Source: Dyadobacter sp. MSC1_007 (GTDB lineage Bacteria > Bacteroidota > Bacteroidia > Cytophagales > Spirosomataceae). From it: a stretch of 64,000 nt of DNA. Positions within the stretch are counted from its first letter, which is position 1. Each line of letters starts with the position of its first letter. Made by a program: the position numbers and the translations under genes. Shown here in pieces: positions 42,504-51,289 of this stretch. A model generated the notes under the pieces. That model saw only the letters and a list, made by a program, of their open reading frames with translations, did not search any database and was not told where the DNA came from. The DNA lies in assembly GCF_023667495.1 (NCBI RefSeq), contig NZ_JAMOZL010000011.1:124001-188000 (forward strand). The letters are read 5' to 3'.

Positions 42504-43815
42504 AGGTAGTTGCTGTTGACCTGTAGTTCCTTCCCTGCTTGCCTTCCAAATGTTTAGCACGGAGCAGATAGATCGGCTGCATATATTGATCGGCAATCAG
42601 CTTTGCATACAGCTGGTGCGCCTTTTTGGCCACGAAAGTCCAGGTAAAATTCTCATTCACCCTTTTGATCGCATTGCGGCACAGGTTACGGTATTTTTCA
42701 GGGCAGGAAATCCCTTCCCTTAAAGCTTCTGCCAAAGCTTTCGGATCGTGCGGAGGCACTAAAAACCCCGTTTGCTGGTGCTGGACGGTATATTTAATCC
42801 CGCCTACATTGGAGCCGACCACCGGCGTTCCACATGCCATTGCTTCCAGCGGGGTGATCCCGAACGGCTCATACCAGGGCGTCGAAATGAAGAAATCGGC
42901 CGCCTGGTAGTAATGCCTCAGCTGCTGTCTGTTCCTTCTGCCTACAAATTCCACAGCGGCAGACACCCCTTCGCTTTCGGCGATTTCTTTCAAGCGCCGG
43001 AGCTCAGCATCTTTTGAAAAATCCGGCTTTTCATCCGAACCGCCTACTACGAGCAGCTTGACCTTTGGAATGTCTTTCAAATACCGCAATGAGCGTATGA
43101 CGTTGTCAATGCCCTTTCTGGGCACCACCCGACCGAGTTGCAGCAGCACGAACTCGTCTTTTTTCAGGCCCAAACGCCTCCTGGCTTTCATTTTGGCTAA
43201 CGGATAAAACTCTTCGGGACTGAACCCACATGGAATGATCGTGATTTTCGAAGCGTCCGCATCGTAGTGCTCGATCAGGTCCTGCTTATCCTGAGGGCAT
43301 TCAGCGATAATGTAATCCGCGTCATTGACGATCATCTGCTCGATATCGAGCCGTTCGGGCGGAAAAGCATCCTTGTCCTTCTGATGGATCATCCTGATCT
43401 TGCCCAGGGCATGAAAAGTGATCACATAGGGAATACCCAGGATCTTTTTAATACTGGAAGCCACCAGTCCGGACATGAAAAAATTGGCGTGGACCAGATC
43501 GTACCGCATTTGATAAGTCCGGATAAAACGGACCATATCCATCGTGAATTCGTCCATATAACCCAGCAAGCTTTCCTTCGGAACCTCCCGGGCCGGCCCC
43601 GCGTCCATATGTATGACCCGGATATCGGGCAACCAGTCTACTACTTCTGGCAAATCTTCGTCGTCCCGTCTTGTGAAAATATCGATCACATAACCGAGCT
43701 TGGCCAGTGATTTGCAGATCTCAGCCACATACACATTCTGACCTCCGCTATCCACTCCTCCCAAAACCGCCAGAGGCGAGGCATGTTCACTGATAAATGC
43801 TATTTTCCTTTTCAT
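42490..43815 (-). CDS. Glycosyltransferase family 4 (sucrose-synthase-like N-terminus)
   Basis: Retaining GT-B glycosyltransferase of 441 residues. N-terminus ISEHASPLAVLGGVDSGGQNVYVAEI is the GGxxxGG donor-domain motif; GRVVPRKGIDNVIRSLRYL and PWYEPFGITPLEAMACGTPVVGSNVGG (EX7E, nucleotide-sugar binding) define the C-terminal domain. Donor and acceptor unknown. It overlaps the upstream GT4 by 29 bases and the downstream phosphatase by 14, so four minus-strand genes form a tight operon. Confidence 0.92.
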   Translation of the reverse strand: MKRKIAFISEHASPLAVLGGVDSGGQNVYVAEICKSLAKLGYVIDIFTRRDDEDLPEVVDWLPDIRVIHMDAGPAREVPKESLLGYMDEFTMDMVRFIRTYQMRYDLVHANFFMSGLVASSIKKILGIPYVITFHALGKIRMIHQKDKDAFPPERLDIEQMIVNDADYIIAECPQDKQDLIEHYDADASKITIIPCGFSPEEFYPLAKMKARRRLGLKKDEFVLLQLGRVVPRKGIDNVIRSLRYLKDIPKVKLLVVGGSDEKPDFSKDAELRRLKEIAESEGVSAAVEFVGRRNRQQLRHYYQAADFFISTPWYEPFGITPLEAMACGTPVVGSNVGGIKYTVQHQQTGFLVPPHDPKALAEALREGISCPEKYRNLCRNAIKRVNENFTWTFVAKKAHQLYAKLIADQYMQPIYLLRAKHLEGKQGRNYRSTATTYAVS

Positions 43816-44794
43816 GATTGTGGAAGTTTAGTTGAATAGTTTGGATGAAGATTTTTTCCCAATCGCGGGTAAAACGATCGATAGCGAACTTATCCAGGGC
43901 TACTTCCCTGGCATTTTCTCCCATTCGCCTTGCCAGCGCCGGGTCGCCGATCAATGCATTCATGCCGTCGATGAGGCGGCCAATGTTTGTGTCGATAAAC
44001 CCAGACTCCCCGTTTTTGATCACGGTAACGTATTCCGTTGTTGCCAGCGCCACCACCGGCATGCCGGTCATCATCGCCTCGCACACGGCCAGACCGAAGC
44101 TGGTGTAGCGGATCGGGTTAAAAAAGAAGCGGTAATGGCTGATGAATTCCGGAAGCTGCGGATTAAGCACCTCTCCCAGCCCGCCCGAACCGGCCGTCCC
44201 CATCCCGATCAGATCCAGAGGCACATGCTTGCGGACTTCATCGAACACATCCCAGCCGGTTATCCTGCCGCGCTGCTCGATGTGGTTGATCACCACAATG
44301 CCCTTCGGAATATCGCCCTGGTAAGACACCGGCGGCACGCAAACGCCATGCTCGATCACGTGGACATTGGGTATGCCGGTATTGTCCCACATCAGCTTGT
44401 TGAAATGCGTGACGTGAACCATCGTAATGGCCGGATCAGTCATCACATGCCGGGTGTTGGTCGGATGTTTTTCCGGCGTATTGTGCTCCACGTAAATGCC
44501 GGGAAGCTGTTTTTGCCAGTCGGCCAGGATCTCGTGCCGGTCGATGAGGTAATTTTTTTCAGATTGAAACAGGATGCAGTCGAAATGCATGTTCCTGACT
44601 TCCGAAGCAGGGATTTCGATCACATTCGGGCCAAATGGAAAAGTCTCCCCCCGACCGTAGTAACCTTCACTTTTGGTTTCTTTTACCGGGATGAACAGGT
44701 CGTACGGCCCTTGTGAAAGATAATACAAATAACTTCCGTGGATGTGCCAGGTAAAAATTTTCAGGCGTTCATTCTTGATACCGATATCATTCAT
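43787..44794 (-). CDS. Glycosyltransferase family 4
   Basis: GT-B glycosyltransferase of 335 residues; start at 44794 (MNDIGIKNERLKIFTWHIHGSYLYYLSQ), since the extension to 44851 adds no family sequence. The IHGSYLYYL opening and the C-terminal FNPIRYTSFGLAVCEAMMTGMPVVALATTEY (EX7E motif) fit GT4. First gene of the minus-strand glycan operon; its 239-base upstream region is shared with the divergent carbamoyltransferase gene, which points to co-regulation of both halves of the cluster. Confidence 0.9.
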   Translation of the reverse strand: MNDIGIKNERLKIFTWHIHGSYLYYLSQGPYDLFIPVKETKSEGYYGRGETFPFGPNVIEIPASEVRNMHFDCILFQSEKNYLIDRHEILADWQKQLPGIYVEHNTPEKHPTNTRHVMTDPAITMVHVTHFNKLMWDNTGIPNVHVIEHGVCVPPVSYQGDIPKGIVVINHIEQRGRITGWDVFDEVRKHVPLDLIGMGTAGSGGLGEVLNPQLPEFISHYRFFFNPIRYTSFGLAVCEAMMTGMPVVALATTEYVTVIKNGESGFIDTNIGRLIDGMNALIGDPALARRMGENAREVALDKFAIDRFTRDWEKIFIQTIQLNFHNHEKENSIYQ

Positions 44795-45033
44795 AAAAAT
44801 GCTTTTTGCAATGAAACAGAACGGCGCTTGTAAAAAACGATGCCATTCCACACAAAACGCTTTCCTGATTTTGAGCCCATTACGAAACGCATCTATAGAG
44901 TGAGAGAAACGCCTCTATTCCGACGTATAATAATTCCTTCTCCCGGTGCCTTCACATGGAAGATTCTCCACAAGAAACGCTTGGCACAATCCTTGTAACC
45001 ATTGGCCTGCATTTTAAATCTGACCAAAGGCTT

Positions 45034-46746
45034 ATGTATATTCTGGGAATCAATGCAGCGTTCCACGACACCGCTGCTGCACTCGTAAAAGACGGTAAAA
45101 TCATCGCTGCCGCCGAAGAAGAAAGATTTACACATATCAAACACGGCAAACGCCCGGTCCCGTTTTCAACCTGGGAACTACCTTTTCATGCCATCGACTA
45201 TTGCCTGAAAACTGCGGGCATTACGCTCAAAGACGTGGACCGCATTGCTTACTCTTTTGATCCGGAGGGAGTCAGTAACGCGTCGGTGTATGAGGACGAC
45301 TGGTTGTCGGATTCGGAGATTACCGCCGTGCAGGAAGTGTACAATGGCTGGGACACGATGTTTGTCAATTACATTCGGAAAGCGCCCGATCAGCTTCGGG
45401 ACGGATATCCCCACCATTTGCAAAAGCGCCTCGCTGACGCGGGAGCAATCCACGAAAAATGGCATTTTGTCAATCACCACCTGGCGCATGCCGCCAGCGC
45501 ATTCTTCCCTTCCCCGTATTCCAAAGCGGCTGTGCTGACACTGGACGGGCGTGGAGAAAAGGCAACAACCGGTTACTTTATTGGGGATGGAAATGAATTA
45601 AAGCAGCTGGCGACCGTGGATATGCCCCATTCACTGGGAATGCTTTATGAAAAAATCACCACCTACCTGGGTTTTCTGCATTCATCGGATGAATACAAGG
45701 TGATGGCGCTAGCTTCTTACGGGAAGCCGGTTTATCTGGAAGATTTCCGGTCGATTATCCACGTCGGCGACGATGGACAGTATACCATAGACGATTTTGA
45801 TCCTGAACAATGGTGGGGGCCCGGCCGAAAAAAAGACGATCCCTTTGGTGAGCTGCATCATGACATCGCCCATTCATTGCAAAAAGCATTGGAAGAGACT
45901 GTATTAAAACTCGCCAACTGGCTGTATCAGGAAACGCAAGCCGAGAACCTCTGCATGGCGGGCGGCGTGGCTTTGAACTGTGTGATGAATGCGGTGATCC
46001 GCGACAGGGGCCCGTTCAAAAACGTATGGGTGCAGCCTGCGGCCGGTGATGCGGGAACAGCGCTGGGCGCAGCACAATGGCTTGATGTACAACTAAATGC
46101 AGACACTCCTGCACGCTACACCGCCTCGATGGACCATGTTTACTGGGGACCGGAATATACCGACGAAGAGATCGAAAACTTTATGCGCTGGGCTAAAATG
46201 CCTTACAAGCGCCTGACCAACATTGCCAAGGATACCGCAGCCATCCTGGCCGAAGACAAGATCATCGCCTGGTATCAGGGAAGGATGGAGTTCGGTCCGC
46301 GCTCACTGGGAAGCAGGTCTATTCTGGCCTCTCCCATCCACCCCGACATGCAGGCCCGGCTCAATGATATCAAGGACCGGGAGGATTTCAGGCCGGTAGC
46401 GCCCGTTGTGCTGGAAGAAGATGCAGCCGAATGGTTTGAGGGTGCGAATGTTTCCCCTTTCATGCTCTTTGTTTATCCAGTCAAAGAAGATAAAGCTGAC
46501 CGCATTCCCGCTGTGAGGCACACAGATGGCACTGCGCGTGTTCAAACCATCAACCGGGAGCAGCATCCGGCCTATTATGATCTGATCAGCGAATTCAAGG
46601 GCCTTACGGGCGTACCGGTGCTGGTGAATACATCTTTCAATACCCGTGGTGAACCCATCGTATGCAGTCCGCGCGACGCTATTGAGTGTTTCTGGACTTC
46701 CCCTTTTGATGCATTGATCATTAACTCTTTCATTTTGGAAAAATAA
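45034..46746 (+). CDS. NodU/CmcH family carbamoyltransferase
   Basis: Transfers a carbamoyl group from carbamoyl phosphate to a hydroxyl, usually of a sugar or antibiotic; 570 residues. Start at 45034 (MYILGINAAFHDTAAALVKDG), the standard N-terminus. The Kae1-like domain carries the metal motif HHLAHAAS, LTLDGRGE and SSDEYKVMALASYG; the C-terminal domain has WYQGRMEFGPRSLGSRSILA, REDFRPVAPVV and NTSFNTRGEPIV. All characteristic motifs are present and length is normal. Its stop overlaps the start of a GT2 gene by one base, so the carbamoylated product is probably a surface saccharide. Confidence 0.93.
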   Translation: MYILGINAAFHDTAAALVKDGKIIAAAEEERFTHIKHGKRPVPFSTWELPFHAIDYCLKTAGITLKDVDRIAYSFDPEGVSNASVYEDDWLSDSEITAVQEVYNGWDTMFVNYIRKAPDQLRDGYPHHLQKRLADAGAIHEKWHFVNHHLAHAASAFFPSPYSKAAVLTLDGRGEKATTGYFIGDGNELKQLATVDMPHSLGMLYEKITTYLGFLHSSDEYKVMALASYGKPVYLEDFRSIIHVGDDGQYTIDDFDPEQWWGPGRKKDDPFGELHHDIAHSLQKALEETVLKLANWLYQETQAENLCMAGGVALNCVMNAVIRDRGPFKNVWVQPAAGDAGTALGAAQWLDVQLNADTPARYTASMDHVYWGPEYTDEEIENFMRWAKMPYKRLTNIAKDTAAILAEDKIIAWYQGRMEFGPRSLGSRSILASPIHPDMQARLNDIKDREDFRPVAPVVLEEDAAEWFEGANVSPFMLFVYPVKEDKADRIPAVRHTDGTARVQTINREQHPAYYDLISEFKGLTGVPVLVNTSFNTRGEPIVCSPRDAIECFWTSPFDALIINSFILEK

Positions 46747-47729
46747 TGGCCCATATCGATATCACGGTAGTCGTGCCAACCTACCGGCGTCCCGATTTGC
46801 TAAAAAGGTGCCTGCATGCGCTTGGCAGGCAAACCTATCCCAAATATCGTTTTGAGGTGATCGTCGTTTCCGATGGCCCGGATAGTCAGACAGAAGGCGT
46901 TGTGCGGGCACTTCGGCAGCAATATCCGGATTTGCAGCTTTCGTGCACCGCGCTCGAAACACAGCGTGGCCCCGCCGCTGCCCGCAATGCGGGCTGGCGG
47001 CAGGGCCACGCTGACCTTATTGTTTTCACGGATGACGACTGTATTCCGTCCATGCTCTGGCTGGAAGAATATGCAAAGGCCTACCGTCCGCATTCCGGTG
47101 AAGCAGCCGCATTCACCGGCAGGGTCACCGTGCCGATACCGGATCCGCCTACGGATTACCAAAAGAACATCGCCCATTTATCGACAGCCGATTTTATTAC
47201 TGCCAATTGCGCCTGTTCAAGAAAGGCGCTGGAACTTACCGGTGGTTTCGATGAGACCTTTCCGGCAGCGTGGCGGGAAGATTCGGACCTGGAATTCAAT
47301 CTGTTGAAAAATAATATCCCTATTGTCCACGTCCGGCAGGCACACGTTTGTCATCCCGTCCGCGACGCCGACTGGGGAATCAGTATTCGCGAGCAGCGGA
47401 AAAGCATGTTCAATGCATTGCTGTTTAAAAAATATCCGAACCTCTACCGGAAGAAGATTTCAGCTCGACCTGTCTGGAATTACTATGTGATCATTTTATC
47501 CAGTATTGCCTTTTGCATAGCCTGGGCTTTTGATGCAGAATTACTTGCCGCCGGTGCGCTTTCGGTATGGTTTTTTTCAATTCTTGCATTCATTATAAAA
47601 CGACTTCGAGGGACGGACGGCTCATTTTCACACCGGATGGAAATGATCATTACATCGATCGTCATCCCATATCTTTCTGTTTATTGGACACTTCGCGGAG
47701 CATTGCGATACAAAGTATTTTTCCTATGA
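46746..47729 (+). CDS. Glycosyltransferase family 2 with C-terminal membrane helices
   Basis: Inverting GT-A glycosyltransferase of 327 residues. VVVPTYRRPDLLKRCL and the FTDDDC metal motif (DxD) are intact; WREDSDLEF supplies the ED acid pair. Two or three C-terminal hydrophobic helices (YYVIILSSIAFCIAWAF, LSVWFFSILAFII, IVIPYLSVYWTL) anchor it at the inner membrane. Coupled on both sides: one-base overlap with the carbamoyltransferase and four-base ATGA overlap with the following GT9. Confidence 0.92.
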   Translation: MAHIDITVVVPTYRRPDLLKRCLHALGRQTYPKYRFEVIVVSDGPDSQTEGVVRALRQQYPDLQLSCTALETQRGPAAARNAGWRQGHADLIVFTDDDCIPSMLWLEEYAKAYRPHSGEAAAFTGRVTVPIPDPPTDYQKNIAHLSTADFITANCACSRKALELTGGFDETFPAAWREDSDLEFNLLKNNIPIVHVRQAHVCHPVRDADWGISIREQRKSMFNALLFKKYPNLYRKKISARPVWNYYVIILSSIAFCIAWAFDAELLAAGALSVWFFSILAFIIKRLRGTDGSFSHRMEMIITSIVIPYLSVYWTLRGALRYKVFFL

Positions 47730-48730
47730 CATTTCCACCACAAAACACCCGTAAAATTGCCGTCTTCCGCGCATTGCAGCTCGGCGATATGCTATGCGCC
47801 GTTCCAGCCCTGCGCGCCTTGCGGCACAGTTACCCCCGGGCGGAGATCACGCTGCTGGGCCTACCCTGGGCCGCATCGTTCTGCGATCGGTTTTCGGAAT
47901 ATGTTGACCGCTTTATACATTTTCCCGGCTATCCCGGTCTGCCCGAGCAACCTTTCGATCCGTTATTATGGAAAAACTTTGTGGAACGGATGCATAACGA
48001 GCAGTTTGACCTCATACTTCAAATGCAGGGAAACGGCAGCATTGTCAACGAAATGCTGATCGGTTTACAAGCGGGGCCGGTTGCCGGCTTTCATAGTGCA
48101 GGCAGTTACCGCAATCCCGACCTGTTCATCGAATACCCGACCGGTATTTCGGAGATTGAAAGACATTTGCAGATGCTGGACCACCTGGGCATTCCCGCTC
48201 AGGGCACCCAGCTCGAATTTCCCGTTACCGACGCGGAAATATTTAATTTATATGATTCCAATCCACTTTTGCCGCACAGCCATTTCGTATGTGTGCATCC
48301 AGGATCACGTGGCGCGTGGCGCCAGTGGCCACCCTCCCATTTCGCCTGTCTGGCCGACCAGTGTGCCGGCCTGGGTTACCAGGTAGTGGTCACAGGAACC
48401 GAAGCCGAAGCGCCGATTACGGCCCAGGTCATCGATATGATGGACTATCCGGCCATCGACCTGACCGGAAAAACCGGCCTGGGGGAAATCGGGCAACTAA
48501 TCCGGGAAGCTGACCTGCTGATCAGCAACTGCACAGGCGTTTCCCATATTGCCTCTGCCCTGCGCACACCGAGTATCGTGATCAGCATGGATGGCGAACC
48601 GGAGCGTTGGGGGCCTCTGAACAAACATTTGCACAAAACTATTGACTGGACCAAAGGCCAGGACTTCGCCCAGGTACTGGCGTTGACAGACGCCATGCTC
48701 GACCCGGCCCGTCATTTCGTGCCCGCCTAG
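47726..48730 (+). CDS. Glycosyltransferase family 9 (heptosyltransferase-like)
   Basis: 334 residues in the ADP-heptose transferase family. The start at 47726 (MTFPPQNTRKIAVFRALQLGDMLCAVPALRAL) overlaps the GT2 stop as ATGA; the far-upstream Met at 47567 lies inside that gene and is rejected. Motifs: FRALQLGDML, HPGSRGAWRQWPPSHFA, VTGTEAE, LLISNCTGVSHIASALRTPSIVI. Second GT9 of the cluster, only distantly similar to the one at 40781. A heptose or related sugar is the likely donor. Confidence 0.92.
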   Translation: MTFPPQNTRKIAVFRALQLGDMLCAVPALRALRHSYPRAEITLLGLPWAASFCDRFSEYVDRFIHFPGYPGLPEQPFDPLLWKNFVERMHNEQFDLILQMQGNGSIVNEMLIGLQAGPVAGFHSAGSYRNPDLFIEYPTGISEIERHLQMLDHLGIPAQGTQLEFPVTDAEIFNLYDSNPLLPHSHFVCVHPGSRGAWRQWPPSHFACLADQCAGLGYQVVVTGTEAEAPITAQVIDMMDYPAIDLTGKTGLGEIGQLIREADLLISNCTGVSHIASALRTPSIVISMDGEPERWGPLNKHLHKTIDWTKGQDFAQVLALTDAMLDPARHFVPA

Positions 48731-48762
48731 TTGGGGCCATTTATCAACTTATTCATTTAATC

Positions 48763-48930
48763 ATGAAAGCACAAGTCAAAGCACACCGGTTTGTTTACCA
48801 CGCATCCAGACCGGCATCGTCCGCACAAGGCTCGGGACAACCCAGCATGTATATCCGGGGCGGATTATCCTCAGTCCGGAAGATCGACGATCAGGAGCCC
48901 GTCCGCAAGGACTTGCCATTGGATCTTTGA
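48763..48930 (+). CDS. Possible 55-residue protein after the glycan cluster
   Basis: ATG at 48763, 33 bases after the GT9 stop, preceded by an AT-rich stretch; ends at TGA 48928. The product starts MKAQVKAHRFVYHASRP and is basic and hydrophilic, with no recognised domain. Its last 60 bases lie antisense to the 3' end of the convergent hypothetical gene. May be a chance frame. Confidence 0.28.
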   Translation: MKAQVKAHRFVYHASRPASSAQGSGQPSMYIRGGLSSVRKIDDQEPVRKDLPLDL

Positions 48931-49512
48931 GAATACAGTCCGCCCGGCAAAGCCAGTCACTGCATTCCGTACCTTGTCCAGTAATGTCGCCGATTCTTTG
49001 TTAGCCTCTATGTTGCGGTCATACACCGCGGCTGTTACTTTGGTATGCTCCCTGGTTACAGTGAATGTACTGGTGGAATCTTTGGAATAAAAATGTGCGG
49101 TCGGCGATCCGGCGGTCGGCGATTCGTCGGCTTTCTGCGGCGCTTCGGTCGGCCGCACGCGGATTGCAATGCTTTGTACTTCTTCGGATTGGTATTCTTT
49201 CACTTCTTCAATCCTTACCCAGTCGAATCCGTCGGCGACTTCCGTTCCTGGTCCGGGAATGTCGATCCGCACTAATAATCCTTCCCTGGCCGGACCTTCA
49301 ACCGGATCCCCGTATACGTCACACAATTGAAACTTTGCAAGAAGGTTGGTCGTCCGCTCGTGCCAGTGGTTAATATCCAGCAGACGCTCGCGAACAACAC
49401 CGAAAAAAGCGACGGCTTCTTCCACGGACGACAATTCTTTAACGCTGGTGGCATCAATCCGGCTTCCTTCCAGGCTTTCGGGGACCGCTCCCGTGTAGTT
49501 TTTCTCTTCCAT
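48871..49512 (-). CDS. Hypothetical cytoplasmic protein, 213 residues
   Basis: Start at 49512 (MEEKNYTGAVPESLEGSRIDATSVKEL); a longer frame to 49554 adds 14 hydrophobic residues that could be mistaken for a signal but are not followed by a cleavage site. The protein looks soluble, with a helical stretch (SVEEAVAFFGVVRERLLDINHWHERTT) and beta-rich sections (FQLCDVYGDPVEGPAREGLLVRIDIPGPG, TFTVTREHTKVTAAVYD). No family recognised. It lies at the border of the signalling block and has its own 178-base upstream region. Confidence 0.7.
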   Translation of the reverse strand: MEEKNYTGAVPESLEGSRIDATSVKELSSVEEAVAFFGVVRERLLDINHWHERTTNLLAKFQLCDVYGDPVEGPAREGLLVRIDIPGPGTEVADGFDWVRIEEVKEYQSEEVQSIAIRVRPTEAPQKADESPTAGSPTAHFYSKDSTSTFTVTREHTKVTAAVYDRNIEANKESATLLDKVRNAVTGFAGRTVFSKIQWQVLADGLLIVDLPD

Positions 49513-49690
49513 TGATTTAAATTTTGAGATACTACTTAAAAAAATCCATGCCATTTGGGGACTTGGCTTATGACAATTTTCTACACTGAGCAGTTAAGTC
49601 CCCGCCGCACTAAAAACGGAAGCCGCTTTGGCTTACCGGTATATTTTTTGTGACCGCCAATGAAAAAGTGATCAAAAACACCTTCACAAT

Positions 49691-50173
49691 ATGGATCAAA
49701 AAGAAATTTACCTGGTCGACGATTCAGCTGATCACCGATTACTGGTCAGGACCATCTTCAAACAATTCTTACCCAATTACCATTTACGCTCATTTCAGGG
49801 AGGAATGGAACTGTACCAGTTTCTGGTATTACAATCTTCCCCCGAATACAGCGGAAGGAGGCCTGCACTGATCGTCATGGACCTTAAAATGCCGTCGATC
49901 GACGGCTTGGAACTTCTTAAGCTCATCCGGAAAACGCCGGACAATACCGTGACCAAATGGAGCACTATTCCAGTTGTCATTCTTACCAACAGCTCAGCAG
50001 CAGAGGACATTCAGCGTTGCTATGACGCGGGAGCGAGTTCGTTTGTCACAAAACCAATTGAATTTGAACCACTTAAATATCTGCTTGAAACGATTTGTCA
50101 TTATTGGATCGATTACAACCGCTTACCTGTATTAAATGGGGTTCACGTCCCGGGAACCGCCGAGAGGCACTAG
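49691..50173 (+). CDS. Single-domain response regulator (receiver only)
   Basis: 160-residue receiver protein without output domain, of the Rcp1-like type. Acidic pocket VDDS, phospho-acceptor Asp64 (VMDLKMPS), Thr in VVILTNS and Lys in FVTKPIE are all present. Such proteins shuttle phosphate or dock to kinases. It converges with a tandem-receiver gene (4-base overlap at the stops), and the CheB-CheR-kinase fusion 1.1 kb away is a plausible phosphodonor. Confidence 0.92.
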   Translation: MDQKEIYLVDDSADHRLLVRTIFKQFLPNYHLRSFQGGMELYQFLVLQSSPEYSGRRPALIVMDLKMPSIDGLELLKLIRKTPDNTVTKWSTIPVVILTNSSAAEDIQRCYDAGASSFVTKPIEFEPLKYLLETICHYWIDYNRLPVLNGVHVPGTAERH

Positions 50174-51042
50174 ACTTTCGGAAGCCTCATTGTCTTTGAC
50201 CAGAAGTAGCAGAGGTTTTCAAAATAGAATGACCACTTGCTGATGTCGGGGTGCTTGACGACGTAACCATTCGCCTGCTTGGCGTAAGATGCACATCTAT
50301 CTTCATAGTGATCCGAATAACTGAACACGATAATAGGCACGTGTGCCAGATTGTTGGCCGTGATAAATTGAGGGATTTCGTCCAGCAACTTTAACCCGTC
50401 CTCGCGTGTGGGCAGATAAAGGTCCAACAGGATCATCTCGGGGACGGGCCTGAGACTTTTGTACCGGGTCTTCAAAAATTCAAGGGTACTGGCCCGGTCT
50501 GCCAGCCTGACCGCCCTGACATCCGGCATGCTTTGCCTGATCGCAAAGTCCATTAGCTCGGAGTGGTCGTCGTTATCTTCAATGATCAGGATGCTTCTCG
50601 CCTTCTCTGGCCTGATGGAAGCTAAAAACCGGTCGGCAGAAAATCTATTCAGAAAACAGATGTCGATTGCCCTTGCTATCATTTCAAATTCAGACCGGGT
50701 AACCGGCTTGATCATAAAAGCATTTGCTCCAAGTTCGTATGCCTTTCCAATCAGTTGGCTGGTAGAAGTCGTGGAGAGGATTACAACGGGCATGGAACTA
50801 TAAACCTTGTTCGTTTTCATGGCGAACAGGATTTCCAGGCCATTCATTTTCGGCATGTTCATGTCCATCAGGACCAGGTCCGGTAACGGGGCCTTCCTAT
50901 CCCCAAGCATATCCAGCAACGCAAAACCGTTCTCTATTTCAATTATTTCTACATTCGAGACCATCTCCTGGATCGCCTCGATCATGAGCATGCGGTCATC
51001 CTCGTCATCGTCAACCAGAAATATGGTCTTTCTCTTCTTCAT
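50170..51042 (-). CDS. Tandem-receiver response regulator (REC-REC)
   Basis: 290 residues with two receiver domains and nothing else. Domain 1, about 5-130: VDDDEDD, Asp60 (LMDMNMPK), VILSTTS, MIKPVTR. Domain 2, about 150-285: IIEDNDDH, Asp207 (LLDLYLPT), IVFSYSD and VVKHPD, the last with His between Lys and Pro instead of the usual KP. A phosphorelay or phosphate-sink role is likely. Divergent from the CheB-CheR-kinase fusion gene (247 bases between starts), suggesting the same pathway. Confidence 0.92.
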   Translation of the reverse strand: MKKRKTIFLVDDDEDDRMLMIEAIQEMVSNVEIIEIENGFALLDMLGDRKAPLPDLVLMDMNMPKMNGLEILFAMKTNKVYSSMPVVILSTTSTSQLIGKAYELGANAFMIKPVTRSEFEMIARAIDICFLNRFSADRFLASIRPEKARSILIIEDNDDHSELMDFAIRQSMPDVRAVRLADRASTLEFLKTRYKSLRPVPEMILLDLYLPTREDGLKLLDEIPQFITANNLAHVPIIVFSYSDHYEDRCASYAKQANGYVVKHPDISKWSFYFENLCYFWSKTMRLPKV

Positions 51043-51289
51043 CTTCGAAACGTATTTTTAGTCATCGCTACATTTCATTTGTGTATTTTGCACCGCAAGA
51101 TTCAGAAGTGAGATAGCATTGGCTGCATTATTTTAAAGAAAGGTAATAAATATTAAAGTGGCAGAAAAACACATGCCAATTTACCGCTCATGATAATATG
51201 GCGCCCCCGGTAGTTAGGAGTATTGTTCTTATCCCTTTAATCTTCTGAACAAATTACAATTTCGATTTGATATTTTAAGAGCCCAACTG

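Noticed and set aside
43832-44716. 294-codon plus-strand frame opposite the first GT4 gene
   Set aside because: Antisense frame rich in His/Arg with no recognisable motif; the minus-strand frame has the GT4 EX7E motif.
47567-47725. Upstream start for the second GT9 gene
   Set aside because: Would overlap the GT2 gene by 160 bases in another frame; the ATGA-coupled start at 47726 matches the family N-terminus.
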